Below are positions 44,867 through 56,563 of a stretch of DNA of 64,000 bases, piece by piece. The DNA is from Calliphora vicina. Its lineage: Eukaryota > Arthropoda > Insecta > Diptera > Calliphoridae. The position numbers and the translations under genes are program-made. The first letter of the stretch is position 1; each line of letters begins with the position of its first letter. Location: positions 4,958,501 through 5,022,500 of the forward strand of contig NC_088780.1 in the NCBI RefSeq assembly GCF_958450345.1. Direction: 5' to 3'. Below the pieces are notes generated by a model, which was not told where the DNA came from, did not search any database, and saw only the letters and a list, made by a program, of their open reading frames with translations.

Positions 44867-45556
44867 GTTGTTGATTGCACAGTTGTAAATAAGTTGTTGT
44901 AATAAACTAGTGGGCAAAATTTTGTAAAAAAATTATTCCAAAAAATTAAATAAAAAAAATATTAATATTAATTAAAGAAATTAAAATTTTTAAAAAAGAA
45001 GTAAATAAAGACTTACTTATAGTTAAGGTATTTTTAATACAATTTGGTGATAAAAAAGTTTTTTGTTTTTTCGCTAATTTTGCTAATTTTTTTGGGAATG
45101 AATTCTATAAAAAATTTTCAGCTCCAATGTTGTTATTTGTAGTAAAAGTCTTTTAATACCTATGTTTGTTAATAAAAGAGTTTTTAAGGTTTTTCACATA
45201 AAAATATTTCGGCAATTTATGGAACGATTTGGTTGAACGTATTCTAGAAAGTTTTGACAGAAAGAATGTATCTTGTGAAAACAAAAAGTCGTAAACTGGA
45301 GCCCCAATATACAATATATTTTTTAGTTATCTTTGATAAGAAATAAGAGTATTTAGGCAATTTTAAAGAAATGTTTGTATAATGTAAATTTCTCTGTAAT
45401 ATAATTCCCTTTTATAAATAAAAATCGATGGGTTTTAATTTAAAAATAAATGAAATTTATGTGTGAATATGTTAACAAATGATAAATTTACAAACTAAAA
45501 TTTAAATTAATTAAAATATATGCTAAACAACACTATTAATGATAAACATATTACAA
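44867..45556. other. AT-rich non-coding DNA
   Basis: Nothing supported; includes the 3' flank of the minus-strand gene at 45557. Confidence 0.45.
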
Positions 45557-45933
45557 TTATTTGCCTAACCAGCCGCCTCCGCCAAAACTGCCGCCACTGT
45601 GATGAGATTCATGATACTCATGATGTTCATAGCCACTGCTATGGAAACCGCCACCGCCAAAACCTTTATGACCATGACCACCGCCTAAGCCATGACCGAA
45701 ACCAAGACCATGATGTTTTAAACCCAGCAATTTTGGGGTACGCACTTTAACACCAGCAAAAGCAAAATGTGGTCCTTTGAAGGCCACAAATTTCAATTTG
45801 CCGCAGCAGGCATCGCCAATTAACAGGAATAGAAGCAATACAGTAAATTTCTACGAAAAAAGAATACACAATTTATTACAAAATGTTTTTAAAATTTAAA
45901 TATTTATTTAAGAAAACTCACTAGTATTTTCAT
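45557..45933 (-). CDS. small secreted Gly/His-rich protein, 101 aa
   Basis: Exon 1 (45922-45933) encodes only MKIL; exon 2 is 45557-45850, with a GT-AG intron of 71 bp. The predicted signal peptide is MKILKFTVLLLFLLIGDACC, cut near CCG-K. The mature part begins KLKFVAFKGPHFAFAGVKVR, then becomes Gly/His-rich (GLGFGHGLGGGHGHKG, HHEYHESHHSG). Such proteins in insects are cuticular or antimicrobial/peptide-like; no conserved domain is visible. A TATAAAA box lies at 45997-46003 on the minus strand, 64 bp upstream of the ATG. The antisense ORF over this region is a shadow. Function is inferred only from composition. Confidence 0.85.
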
Positions 45934-45996
45934 TATTATTTAATGTTAATTGTAACGATTTTTTTTTTTAAATGTTTATGCTTCACAATTGTTTAG

Positions 45997-46003
45997 TTTT
46001 ATA
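45997..46003 (-). promoter_or_regulatory. TATA box of the Gly/His-rich gene
   Basis: TATAAAA on the minus strand, 64 bp upstream of the ATG at 45933, leaving room for a short 5' UTR. Confidence 0.6.
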
Positions 46004-46394
46004 TTTTTTGTATTGTTGTACGATCTTTATTTATCTATATTTGGATGCTGGTCTTGTAAAAACTGAAACCGATCTTTTGTGGTTTCTTACTTTTATTCGT
46101 ATTTTGTGCCCTTTACACAAAATCAATCCATATGTAAACAATTCCATTTAAGTTGTTTTTTTCATTTTGTTTAATATGTTTTTTGTTTCATCTTTTATTT
46201 GGCTTAAATATAGTACACATTTTGAGTTTTTTTTTTTTTTTTGTTTATGTTTTTTGTTGTTTTTGGAATTTTGGTTTTATGTGCCCCTGAAAATATTCCG
46301 GTTTTATGCTGTGTCTCTGTTTTGTTTGTAATTGATGTGTAAGTGGTCTCGAACATTTTATCAATCAAATACGTTGCGATCGTAGTTAACCCCT

Positions 46395-46730
46395 GAACAG
46401 CACATTACACACAGTGGTTGACAATGCAATGGAAACGTTTAGATATCCCTTATTTTTTATGACAGCTTCACAGCGACAATGCATTAAAATTTGACATATT
46501 TTGTCATTCCCTAATAACCGCATCTGATAAAGCTGCCTTCATGGTATAATTTTGAGTCCGTATTTTGGAATCTACAATTTCCCATATAATTTCTATGGGA
46601 ATGATATCTGAAAATTGGACAGGCTACTTCAAATCACGTACCTATGTAGCTGGATTTTAACCACTCGGTTACAACCCCAGAGTTGTGTGTTTGGTGTCAT
46701 TGTTGCCCTGGAATCTCCAAACTTGGAGAT
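46395..46730 (-). pseudogene. Tc1-family transposase fossil
   Basis: Minus-strand peptides EWLKSSYIG, PVQFSDIIPIEIIWEIVDSK (a decayed SPDLNPIENLWEIVDRK-type motif containing the third catalytic Glu), IRTQNYTMKAALSDAVI, then stops, and a shifted RCEAVI-like C-terminus. CAGTGGTTGACAATGCAATG followed by GAAACG near 46429 may be the terminal repeat. Only the C-terminal third survives. A different family from the intact element at 22986. Confidence 0.68.
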
Positions 46731-47206
46731 AAATATTGATATAACGGTAAAACATGACGTTTATATTTTCTTAAATGTATTTTTGTTAAATTTGAAAGGT
46801 CATGTTTTTGAAATTCTAATCTATTTCAAAAAAGTTTTCATTATATTTTCACTCACTGCAAATTAAAGAGATAAATGTTTGATATTTGTTTGAAAGATAA
46901 ACCATTTTTAATGGGTTAAGAAACACGTGAAGCAGAGTTTTGCATTAATAACCATTTGCTAAAAACTACAAATTTTATTTCGTAATTTCCCAAATAAGAA
47001 AAAAAAATGCAAATTAGAAATGAATCACTTAAAATTACTCATTAAATTTTCAAGATTATTGACCTCCAAACACAAAATTATAATTCAAACATAAACAATG
47101 ATTTGTAAATCTCGAATGTAAAGTAAATCATGTAAATTTAGGAAATAAGATTTACATATTCAAACACAATTGGATTTTTCTTAGAAAATAACAGTTATAT
47201 TTATAT
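46731..47206. other. AT-rich non-coding DNA
   Basis: Nothing supported. Confidence 0.4.
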
Positions 47207-47235
47207 TTTATTAGAAACTATACAAATAACAAAAA

Positions 47236-47721
47236 TTAACCATAAAGACCACCATAGCCAGGATAACGGCCATAGCCGCCATAACCGGAATTATAGCCAC
47301 TATAACCCGAATTATAGCCACTATAACCCGAGCTATAGCCACCATAACCGCCTAAGCCGCCATAACCACCATAGCCTCCATAGCCAGGATAACCACCATA
47401 ACCGGGGTAGCCGCCATAGCCTCCATAACCACCTCCGTAACCCTGATTAAAAGAGGAAGAAGCTGAGCTGGCATAAGAATTGCTTTGGCCATATGAAGAA
47501 CCATATCCTCCTCCAAATGAAGGACCACCAAAGCCTAGACCAAAACTTCTGCTTTGAGCTTTAGCTTGCTGCTGCTGTTGTTGGCCCTGTTGAATTTGCC
47601 CATAACATGTGGCAATAACCAGCAAGAAAACAAAACTGAAATTCTTAAATAAACATTTTTAGTTAAACAAAGTTCCGAATTCCTATAATTTTCTAATAAA
47701 ATAATTTACCTTTAGCTCCAT
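47236..47721 (-). CDS. small secreted Gly/Tyr-rich protein, 139 aa
   Basis: Exon 1 (47710-47721) encodes MELK; exon 2 is 47236-47643, with a 66-bp GT-AG intron. The acceptor at 47644-47645 keeps the frame; a closer AG (TTTCAG) would not. The predicted signal peptide MELKNFSFVFLLVIATCYG is followed by a Gln-rich stretch, then GFGGPSFGGGYGSSYGQ and a long GGYGGYPGYGGY-type region ending in YSGYNSGYSGYNSGYGGYGR. Composition is that of insect structural cuticle/eggshell-like or Gly-rich peptides. TATAAATA lies at 47777-47784 and AATAAA at 47207-47212, 24 bp past the stop. Same tiny-first-exon layout as 45557-45933. Confidence 0.87.
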
Positions 47722-47776
47722 GTTGTACTTGAAATTGTATGCAAACAACTGTTAACTCTAACCCTGCATAACAAAC

Positions 47777-47784
47777 TATTTATA
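47777..47784 (-). promoter_or_regulatory. TATA box of the Gly/Tyr-rich gene
   Basis: TATAAATA on the minus strand, 56 bp upstream of the ATG at 47721. Confidence 0.7.
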
Positions 47785-48520
47785 GCCAAATATCTTAAAG
47801 TTCTTAATAATTTTCCCAACAAACTAAAAAAAACACATCACATCAACCACAAACAAATAAAAATTAAAAGTTTTCCGCCTTCTGGCGGAACGACATATAT
47901 TTTTTTTAAAAAATTCTGTGCCACTTTGAAGAAAAAAACTAAGTATATTGTTTAAATTTCTCATAATCTCGAAATAGTTTTAATATAGTTTTGTTAATAA
48001 TATTATTTCCTAACAAACATTGCATGTTTTTAACAAATTAACTGAAGAATAATAAAAAAGCAACAATACTGACCAAAGAAAATTAGTTGAAAAACTTTAA
48101 ATGTCCCACATTTAAACTTGAACTTCAGTAACATTGAAAACGTACATTGTCTTTAACGCCAAAACATTGTTGGATTGAAAATAAAAGTGAAGAAAAATCA
48201 ACAGAGATTTATTTATTTGTTTTAATGGTCGTCATCAAATGGTGTTATACTCGAGTAACTTTTTTCCATTTGTTTAAAAAATCAGCGACTGGTATAATCA
48301 GAAGAATATACAGGGTAACTGTGAAGAAATTAAACAAACAAATATGGAAACTGAGAAACATCTCGGTTGACAGGCGGCACTGTCACTCAAATCGTATGAC
48401 AATTCGTTTGTCCTATCCTACATTAACCTAGTTTTATTCACTAGAGATAGAGACAACATTATTAATGAACAGTCGGTGAATTCACAGATGTGGTATCTGA
48501 CAGAATACTTGAGACTATTG
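47785..48520. other. AT-rich non-coding DNA
   Basis: The ORF at 48147-48431 has no recognisable domain. Nothing else supported. Confidence 0.4.
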
Positions 48521-48521
48521 A

Positions 48522-48945
48522 CAAGTAAGAGAGCTATATTCGGCTGTGCCGAATCTTATATACCCTTCACCAAATTATACTTCAAAATAAAAATATTTAA
48601 ATATTTTTAGGTAAAAAATAATTATTTTTTTGCAGTTTTTTAAATTTTTTGGAAAACAAATTTCCGAATTTAAATTTTTTTTTTTAAATTTTGAAAAAAA
48701 AAATTTTAAATTTTTTTTTGGTTTTTTAATTTTTTTTTATATTTAGCGAAAAAAAACTTGGTGAAAAAAAAAATCGGGTTAAAAAATATTTTTCCGATTT
48801 TGAGCCATTGTAAGTCCAACTTACTACGGTTTTATATACGTCATTTCAAAGGTCTTTGAAATATCTATCAATAGTTGATCGCCCCGGCTTCGCCCGGTAG
48901 TATCTTATATACCCTTCACCCCACTACGGTGGTGTAGGGTATAAA
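48522..48945 (-). repeat. DINE-1-like fragment fused to another hairpin-ended repeat
   Basis: Begins CAAGTAAGAGAGCTATATTC with hairpin TTCGGCTGTGCCGAA and runs to about 48873 (ATCTATCAATAG). There it switches to GATCGCCCCGGCTTCGCCCG, followed by TATACCCTTCACC...GGTGGTGTAGGGTATA, a strong terminal hairpin. The core GTCGAT/GCCATG block is missing, so this is a composite or deletion product. Confidence 0.65.
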
Positions 48946-50408
48946 AATAACTGATTTCTACACTGCCACCACCTAGTATAAATTCCTCATGTTAAATGAT
49001 TAAAATGATTCACTTGGTTGCATTATATATTTAACCAAAAAAAAAATCACCTCTATTGTACATTAATATTTTAGTCACACTGTCCGGCTGTGTACTTTTT
49101 TCCTCAACCGTATTTACCCAGCATTAAGGAAGCATAAGTATTACTTCATTATGCTTTATGTCAGATAAATAGACAAATATTTTATCAATTAAATTTGTGA
49201 AATACAATCGCATTAGAGGGGTTATTCCACTCTACTAACGATGTGATCTAATACATGTCTATGAAACGCGTAATGTACATTAGAGTAAAGTAACAACATT
49301 AGAATTAAATTATTCATATTAGCAAATACACTGATCAGGGGAGGTACGCTTGATCATATTGTTTGGGAAATAAGGCAAAGAAGAGTATTGATATGTAGTT
49401 CGAGAGAGATAGTATTTGGCGGGGGAATATGGGGATATAGGAAAATTAGAAATGTTCCGAGAAAATAAATTTATTATCGATCTTTTTATATACAAATTTT
49501 CTATTTTAGCCTTTTTTCACTATTTTCAGTTCTTTGTAAAGAACCCACAAACAATTCTATCACTTTTACTTGTTACACTTAAAATCTGTCATGATTTTTC
49601 AAATCTTAATCTAATACTTAATATTCCAAAGATTCTATTCCACACACGTACTCGCACTCAATTATTTTGTTTTCGCTGATATTCCTGCCAAAAATCCAAA
49701 AAACCAAGATGTTGTTAATTTATTTATTTAATTTTTTTGTTCTGTAAACAAAAATATTTTCAGTGTTGACTTTTTTTTAACTTATTGTTGATTTTTATTA
49801 TTATTCTTTTTCTTCTTTTGATGGTCATTTCAAAAATCTGGGAGATCCCCAGCCGAAAAGATGAAAAAAAAACATACACAAAAGAATCGTCATCAACCTG
49901 TTAATAAGCTAAGAATTGTTATGGTAAAGAACTTACGTAATGAAACACAATGGGCCAGTGGACACAAAAAAGCAAGATAAAAAAAAATATTTATGATTTC
50001 CAAGAGAATTTATATCCCATATTCATAAAAGATTTTTAAATTTATTAAAGGTTTATAAAACAAAATTTCCATACAAAATTTGTTTTATAAACAAAAAATA
50101 ACACAATTACTACACCATTTCAAGTTGAAATTGAGAAAATATACTATATTTATATTGAGAAAAAACCAATTAAAATTGAGAAAATGCAAGTTGAAGACGA
50201 GAAAAATAAATTAATTTAGAGAAAATACAAATTGTAAATTAATATTGATAAAAAAATAAACTGAAACTAAGAATCCAAATTAATATAGAGAAAATACAAA
50301 TTTAAATTCAGAATTGCAAAATAATATTAAGAAAACAATATTGAAATTGAAATTGTGAAAATAAAACTTGACATTGAGAAAAGCTAAATTAATATTGAGA
50401 ATTATTTG
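48946..50408. other. AT-rich non-coding DNA
   Basis: No supported gene. From about 50110 to 50400 degenerate TTGAGAAAA repeats (AATTGAGAAAATACAAATT-like) recur about every 30-40 bases; related motifs reappear just after the DINE-1-like insertion at 51135-51240 on the other strand. Confidence 0.45.
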
Positions 50409-51133
50409 TATACCCTTCACCTTCGTGAGAAGGGTATAATATATAAGTTTGTCATTCAATTTGTAATTTCCACAATATAATTTTCCGACCCTATGAAGTA
50501 TATATATTCTGGATCCTTATAGATAGCGGAATCGATTAAGCCATGTCCGTCTGTCTGTCTGTTGAAATCAACTTTCCGAAGCCCCCAAATAACTTACATA
50601 CACGATTATTACATACGATTCATCAATATCTCCGGAATTCTTCCGGCTCAGTTGCTATTTAAAATCGAGAAAATCGGTCCACAAATGGCTGAGACAACCA
50701 AGACAACCTCTATTTTTTTACCTATTTTTTACCTATATCTGGATTACTAAGTCATTAATATAGACAATATGGATATCAAATGATAGATACTTCAAAGGCC
50801 TTTGCAACGACGTATATAAAACCATAGTAAGTTGGACCTACAATGGATCAAAATCGGAAAAAAATATTTTTTAAACCGGATTTTTTTTTTCTTCACCAAA
50901 AGTTTTTTTTTGCAAATATTAAAAAAAAAACATGAAAAAACCCAAAAAAAAATAATTTAAAATTTTAAAAAAACAATTCGAACAAAATTTTTTCCAAAAA
51001 ATGAAAAAAACATCTATGGAAAAAATAAATAAATTTTGTTTACCTAAAAATATTTAAAATTTTTATTTTGAATTATAATTTGATGAAGGGTATATAAGAT
51101 TCGGCACATCCGAATATAGCTCTCTTACTTGTT
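50409..51133 (+). repeat. DINE-1/INE-1-like element, full-length reference copy
   Basis: 725 bp. The 5' hairpin is TATACCCTTC-ACCTTCGTGA-GAAGGGTATA. Then come CCGACCCTATGAAGTATATA, TTCTGGATCCTTATAGATAG, CGGAATCGATTAAGCCATG, GTCCGTCTGTCTGTCTG, a poly-A/T middle, and the 3' end AAGATTCGGCACATCCGAAT then AGCTCTCTTACTTG with its own small hairpin. The CGACC..ATATATATTCT..GTCGAT..GCCATGTCCGTC order is that of INE-1/DINE-1. Confidence 0.8.
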
Positions 51134-51299
51134 TGAATTCAAATTTGTTATTTCTCAATATTAATTTTAATTTCTTGATTTCAATTTGTTATCCTCAATA
51201 TTAAATTAATTTTCTAAATATATTCTCAATTTCAACTTGAAATATTGTAGATATTGTATTGAATTATAAAGTTTTAATTTATTACAAGGGCTACTACTT

Positions 51300-51630
51300 A
51301 TATCACAGATTATACAGATATGCAACTAATGATAGGTGTCATATAAGTAATTTCGAACCGTATGGTTATTTTGAAGTTTAAAACAATTTTATTTTGGTCG
51401 TGGTTTACAGAGCGAGAACAAAAATATAATTTTCAATATAAGCAATGAGTGTGAGAGACCATATATATGAGTGTAAGAAAATGAAAACAAAAATAAACAT
51501 TGAAGTAGAAATATTTTAATCATGTTTGTAAATATAAAAAAATATTAATAAAATTGTAAAAAAAACAATTAAAAAATTAAAACTCAGAGACAATGGAATG
51601 GAAGAAGATATTATTTATAATCTGTGATAT
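51300..51630. repeat. candidate MITE, TIR ATATCACAGATTATA
   Basis: 331 bp between ATATCACAGATTATA and its exact inverse TATAATCTGTGATAT. No coding capacity. Flanks do not give a clear duplication. Confidence 0.7.
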
Positions 51631-51944
51631 TTAACAGGGTTATGTAGAACTAGAAAGCATTTAGTGCAAGGAAACTCGGTTTCTTATTTTTGTTGTAACA
51701 GGTCTGTTGTTGGCAAAATTTGTTGGAAGTAATTGTTCCCGGAAGTTCTTTCCTGCGGAAATTACAATTCTTACTTTTAATCTTGTTATTAGAAAATGTC
51801 TATTATTACTTATTATATTGGCTTGATACTGTGGAAATTCTTTCTTGCGGAATTTCAGTTTTAATTTTGTTTAATTTTTAACACAATTTTTTCACAAATT
51901 AATATTAAATTTATTGACAATAAATAATATTTGATTTTTTTTTT

Positions 51945-51998
51945 TTGAAAAGAGGGACAAACAAACATTATTATATATTTGTCCCTCTTTTCAAATCA
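51945..51998. repeat. hairpin of two inverted mariner-like ends
   Basis: GAAAAGAGGGACAAA and TTTGTCCCTCTTTTC face each other across about 18 bp. The right arm, inverted and extended, matches the 3' end of the irritans-type mariner at 20106-20130 (GGTTTGGAAAGAGGGACAAA). Confidence 0.5.
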
Positions 51999-53380
51999 CC
52001 ACCATTTTGACATTTATTTATAGGTTGTATTTTGGTTGACATATTCTTAAAAACAGCTGATTCAATCTGTAATTTTCAGAAAATCATGAAAAATATTATT
52101 TATTTTAAATTAGTGCTTTCAATTGAAAGTTCATCGACAAAATTATTTATATTCCTCAGCTTTGCGGAAACAAAGAAAACTATTAAACTTCTGCAAGAAA
52201 AAAGAAGAAAACAAAAATAATATTTAAGAAAACGATATAAAAATCTTCATATTTTATAATTTCTTTTTGTTTGTAACTAAAAATAACTAAAATCAAGATT
52301 TGCGAAAATTCTTAAAACCTAAATAATAAACGATTTTAATGCTGAATTGAAGCTAAAAACTATTTGTGATAAATATTCAATTAATAAATCAGCAGTTTTG
52401 AAAATTATAAAAAAATACTTGAAAAGATCATTGAAAAATTAAATATTATTATTTCCTTTTTGATCCCATAATAATCATAGGATAATACCATCCGATCCTG
52501 GAGCTGCGCATCCAGGCTGGCTGTTGGTAAAGGATTTCTGCCCTACCTGCTAAAATTCGGTCGACACAACCTCGTTTGTTAATGGCTGGCTGAGGTTTAA
52601 GCTTAATTTACTAAAACCTTATTACAGAATTATAGATGTCAGCAATTCATTACATATAACCATTTTCGACAAAACAAATTCTAGCTTGATTCGAAGGCTT
52701 TTATTTAAATAGAATTCATTCATCGTTGAATTATTAATTCATAACTAATTCATAAAAATTTGTTGTTGTTTTGCTTTTTTAATTTAATCATTGTATAAAT
52801 TTTTAAGCTATTTTATAATGGATTTGAATGATTCAATAAGGAATAAATTCTATAAAGAATGAATTCAATACGTTTGAAGTACTAAGGAATTAAGCCTATG
52901 AATTAATTCGTAATGAACTTATTTACGGAATGATTAAGACTTAAAATTTTGTTTGCTTTTGAATATTCAATTAAGAAATGTGAAATTCTTAGAACCATTT
53001 TTAATATTGCAGTCTATTCAAGAACCAAATCTCTGCTGATTCCGAAGTTATCTGAATAGATTATGTGCATATTACTGTGGCTATCATATCAAAAATAAAC
53101 CGTTTTTTTACTCTCCTGAAAAGTTGTTAAAAAAACACATAATCCTTGATGACAACGATAAACAAAATCCCTGGAGGAAACTTTTGAAAATATATTCTCT
53201 TGACTTTTTTCTTTGCAACAACCCACTGTGCAGTTAACATTCAAGTACATGCAGCAACTACTGCCAGTATTTTTCTTGGATATAGAATAAGATTTACAAA
53301 AATATTGTATGAGCCAGACTTCTTTCGGTCATAAACACACACTATGTGTAGATATTTGTACAGAAGTACTTATGTAGCCG
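51999..53380. other. AT-rich DNA including a dispersed AATTCAAT repeat
   Basis: 52800-52925 (GGATTTGAATGATTCAATAA...GAATTCAATACGTTTG...GTACTAAGGAATTAAG) is homologous to 60170-60290, a dispersed repeat of unknown type; a weaker relative lies at 63030-63170. No supported gene. Confidence 0.5.
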
Positions 53381-53384
53381 TATG

Positions 53385-53393
53385 TATATAAAG
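53385..53393 (+). promoter_or_regulatory. TATA box and initiator of the Gly-rich gene
   Basis: TATATAAAG, with an initiator-like TTTCAGT whose A is at 53420, about 35 bp from the TATA start. A 5' UTR exon then runs to about 53511, with donor GTAAGT at 53512 and acceptor TTTACAG at 53600. Confidence 0.75.
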
Positions 53394-53603
53394 ATAAATA
53401 CGAATTAAGAATACATTTCAGTATTAAATCAAACGTAGACAGGAATAATTGTTCCGAACTAAAGAATTCAACACGAATACGAATATTTAGCTGGCAACAT
53501 GTGTAGTATTGTAAGTACTCACTCGTATTTATTAATTTTTTTACTTAAATTTTATAAACAAATTGTAACTAAAAATTGTATTACTTTTAATAATTTACAG
53601 ACA

Positions 53604-54083
53604 ATGAAAGTTTTATTTGTAATGGCTGTAGCTGGCTGCGTCTTAGCAGCACCTGCGCCAGAGGCCACGCCCGAAAAAGCTGAGGGACGTACATTTGGTC
53701 TGCTGGGAGGTGGTCTTGGAGGAGGTCTTGGATTATCAGTTGGCCTAAATAGTGGGATATATGGAGGTGGTGGTGGTGGTTATCATGGAGGTTATGGTGG
53801 TGGTGGTTATCATGGCGGTTATGGAGGTGGAGGCTATCATGGCGGTGGTGGTTATCATAGACCAGGTGGTTTTCATGGTTATCACGGCTATCCTGGCGGC
53901 TATGGAGGCGGTTATGGTGGAGGATATGGTGGTGGTTATGGCGGCGGTTATGGTGGCTATCCTGGTGGTTATGGTGGTGGCTATGGCCATGGAGGTTATG
54001 GTGGTGGTCATTATGGCGGTCATTACAGTCAATCTCATCATGAAGGTGGCTATTATGGTGGTCATGGTGGTTTCCATGGTTAG
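53604..54083 (+). CDS. secreted Gly-rich (GGY/GYH) protein, 159 aa
   Basis: The start is the ATG three bases after the acceptor at 53600. It is the first codon of a clear signal peptide MKVLFVMAVAGCVLAAPA; the longer open frame upstream is the 5' UTR intron. Residues 18-35 (APEATPEKAEGRTFG) resemble a short acidic pro-segment. The rest is Gly-rich: LGGGLGGGLGLSVGL, then GGYHGGYGGG repeats, GGYGGGYGGG repeats and a His/Gly C-terminus ending GGHGGFHG. Composition matches insect cuticular or eggshell/Gly-rich defence-type proteins; no fixed domain. AATAAA is at 54168-54173. The overlapping Met/Thr- and Val/Met-rich frames are shadows of the Gly codons. Confidence 0.9.
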   Translation: MKVLFVMAVAGCVLAAPAPEATPEKAEGRTFGLLGGGLGGGLGLSVGLNSGIYGGGGGGYHGGYGGGGYHGGYGGGGYHGGGGYHRPGGFHGYHGYPGGYGGGYGGGYGGGYGGGYGGYPGGYGGGYGHGGYGGGHYGGHYSQSHHEGGYYGGHGGFHG

Positions 54084-54173
54084 ACCTAAGCTTTAAAAGA
54101 CTTACACACTAGTTAACAAAATCAGTCATATTTTAAGTTGTTTTTTTAAATATATTTTTGTATTGAAAATAAA

Positions 54174-55090
54174 AAAAAAAATCTTTATAAATACATGGCT
54201 TATTTAAACATTTTATTAAAATTTAGATAGATTTTTATCAAAATTGTTTACAATCATATACTTCAACATTATTTAAAGTATGCCCAAGCAATACGTTGAA
54301 TTAATTTCTCAAAGAGAGATTATGAAAAAACCTAATTGACCGTTATTTTCGCAAGACTTTATTCAACTGTCAGTTAGAAAATTTGTTGCAAGTTCAAATT
54401 ATTTCAATAAATCACTTACATTTTGAATTCTAACCAGCCATGAAACATCGATCGATGGTGATTTTACTCTAACACAATAAATACACCTGAAGGATTTCTG
54501 TTATATTTTTCTTAACATATAAGAAAAATAAATAAAAATAACAAGTCATGCACATACATACATATGTATGTATTTATATAAATACTCTTTTTAATAAATC
54601 CGGTTTAAGTTTTATTTATGTCCTTCATAAAATTTGACACTGCCATCGTGTGTACGCACACGTACCTATGAGTAACCGTGGAACAATTATAGTCAATTAA
54701 TTGTGTTAACAGATTTTATTGTAATAAGATAACAGAACGACCTAAAATCAAATTAAAAAAAAATAAAAAAATCATTTTTCAACAAGATTAATAAATGTGA
54801 ACGTTGTGAGCATTAATAATTCATTCAAATAATAATGCTTTATGGGAAAAGTACACACAGTGGAACCAAATCATTCTTAGCCATTATATAAGTAAGTAAA
54901 TACATACAATTAAAATGAGCAATTCATTTCACAATTGAATTTTTTTTACAACCAGACAAATAATTGTTTAATTAAGACCAATTTTTATTGATTGTTTTGA
55001 AAACATATTTATAGCCTATACCACTACAGTGGGGAGAGTATTATGCGATTGTACTTATGTTTTGTAATGTTCTCATTGTTTAAACATTGG
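54174..55090. other. AT-rich non-coding DNA
   Basis: Nothing supported. Confidence 0.4.
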
Positions 55091-55095
55091 TCTAA

Positions 55096-55347
55096 AGGTA
55101 GGGTCACACATGACAAATATTTGACGAAAAAGACGTAACCACTAAATAAAATACATTTGAATTCTTTTATTTATTTCAAAAACTTATTTTACTTAGGATG
55201 ATTCAAAACAAAACATTTAGTTTTATTTTATTTGATGCTGTTTGATCTTACAAAACACTTGTAAGAGTAAACACGTCAAACAAATTTGTGCTAATAAAAA
55301 GTGGTTACGCTTTTTTGAGCAAATATTTGCAGTGTGTGACCCAACCT
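55096..55347. repeat. MITE, TIR AGGTAGGGTCACACA, TAA duplication
   Basis: Left AGGTAGGGTCACACATGACA, right inverse of AGGTTGGGTCACACACTGCA, with pairing continuing through CAAATATTTG...GTAACCACT. Flanked by TAA (55093-55095, 55348-55350). Interior nearly matches 36571-36812. PIF/Harbinger-type duplication. Confidence 0.85.
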
Positions 55348-55350
55348 TAA

Positions 55351-56352
55351 GTCTATTTAACAATCCATCTGTCCATCTATATAAACCTTGAAATTGATCT
55401 ACAGATCGCAATGTTAAAGATCATTCGATGAAATTAGACAGACTGCATTATTTCGACTTATGAACGAAACCTATTGAAATCGTTTCATTATTTCACCTAA
55501 ATATCGTAAATTTCTAAAATATGTAAATGTTTTCTTAAATTTCAGCTCATTTTTCAGGTATTTTTTTAAATTTACAACTTTCGTATCTTTGGTGATCCCC
55601 ACTGAAATTTTCCGGCATGTGTTCGTGAATTATTTTAATCCTTAAATGTCCTTTTTGAAAGGACTCTTTTTGATTTTCTCGAAAAAAGTGTAAAATTGAC
55701 GCCTAAAAAAAGGAGCTAGAGGGTTAAAATGATCCCCATAAAACTCCACAATATAACTCTGACAATAAGAATTCTCTCAGTCATTAACTTACAACATTTG
55801 TTTCATTTAGTGTAATGCTCCCTTCGATCAAAAAATTAAAACTTTGACCCACCGTAAAAAACTCAGGCCAGCTGGACTATATGTCTATTCTACAAAAATG
55901 ATCTACTCAACATGCCCTTTCAGAATTATAGGGTCGCTATTATTTTCCTAAAATGCTGTTGGACAGTGTTACTATTTATTTCATTATTCTGAAAAATATA
56001 ATAAAAAAATGTTATGTTAAAATCTATTTTTCTTATGAAACATGACTTTACACTTTTCATTGTTTTTTCTTTAACAAAAATGCCTATAAAAACAAGTTGA
56101 CCATTATCATATTGAATAAAGATTTAGAAAACAAAAATCGAAACCGTTTTTTTTCTCAAAAACATACAATTTTCATTAAACCGGAAAGCGTTTTTTTTTG
56201 ACACTCTAGTACGGAAGGACCAAGGATAGAAAATGTATTCTATACCAAAATAATATTCAAATAGTACTTTTTCTAACAGCAGAGTACTAAAAATTAAAAA
56301 TTTTAATTTATTTTCATATTAGCGTAGTTTTGTGTTACAAATCATCCATGAA
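55351..56352. other. AT-rich non-coding DNA
   Basis: Nothing supported. Confidence 0.4.
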
Positions 56353-56353
56353 A

Positions 56354-56560
56354 CAAGTATGAGAGCTATATTCGGCTGTGCCGAATCTTATATACCCTTC
56401 ACCAAATTATAATTCAAAATAAAAATTTTAAATATTTTTAGGTAAACAAAATTTATTTTTTTTTCTAAAGTTTTTTTTTAATTTTTTGGAAAAAAAAATT
56501 TTTCGAATTATTTTTTAAAAATTTTTAAATTTAAAAAAAAACATTTTTTTTTTTAAATAA
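56354..56560 (-). repeat. DINE-1-like fragment
   Basis: CAAGTATGAGAGCTATATTC, hairpin TTCGGCTGTGCCGAA, TATACCCTTCACCAAATTAT, then A/T runs. Truncated where the MITE at 56564 starts. Confidence 0.65.
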
Positions 56561-56563
56561 TTA

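Noticed and set aside
49416..49679. 87-aa ORF
   Set aside because: Phe/Ile/Leu-rich chance frame in AT-rich DNA.
53745..54096. Thr/Met-rich minus-strand and Val/Met-rich plus-strand frames over the Gly-rich gene
   Set aside because: Out-of-phase readings of GGN-TAT-rich codons; the frame with the signal peptide and poly(A) signal is the gene.
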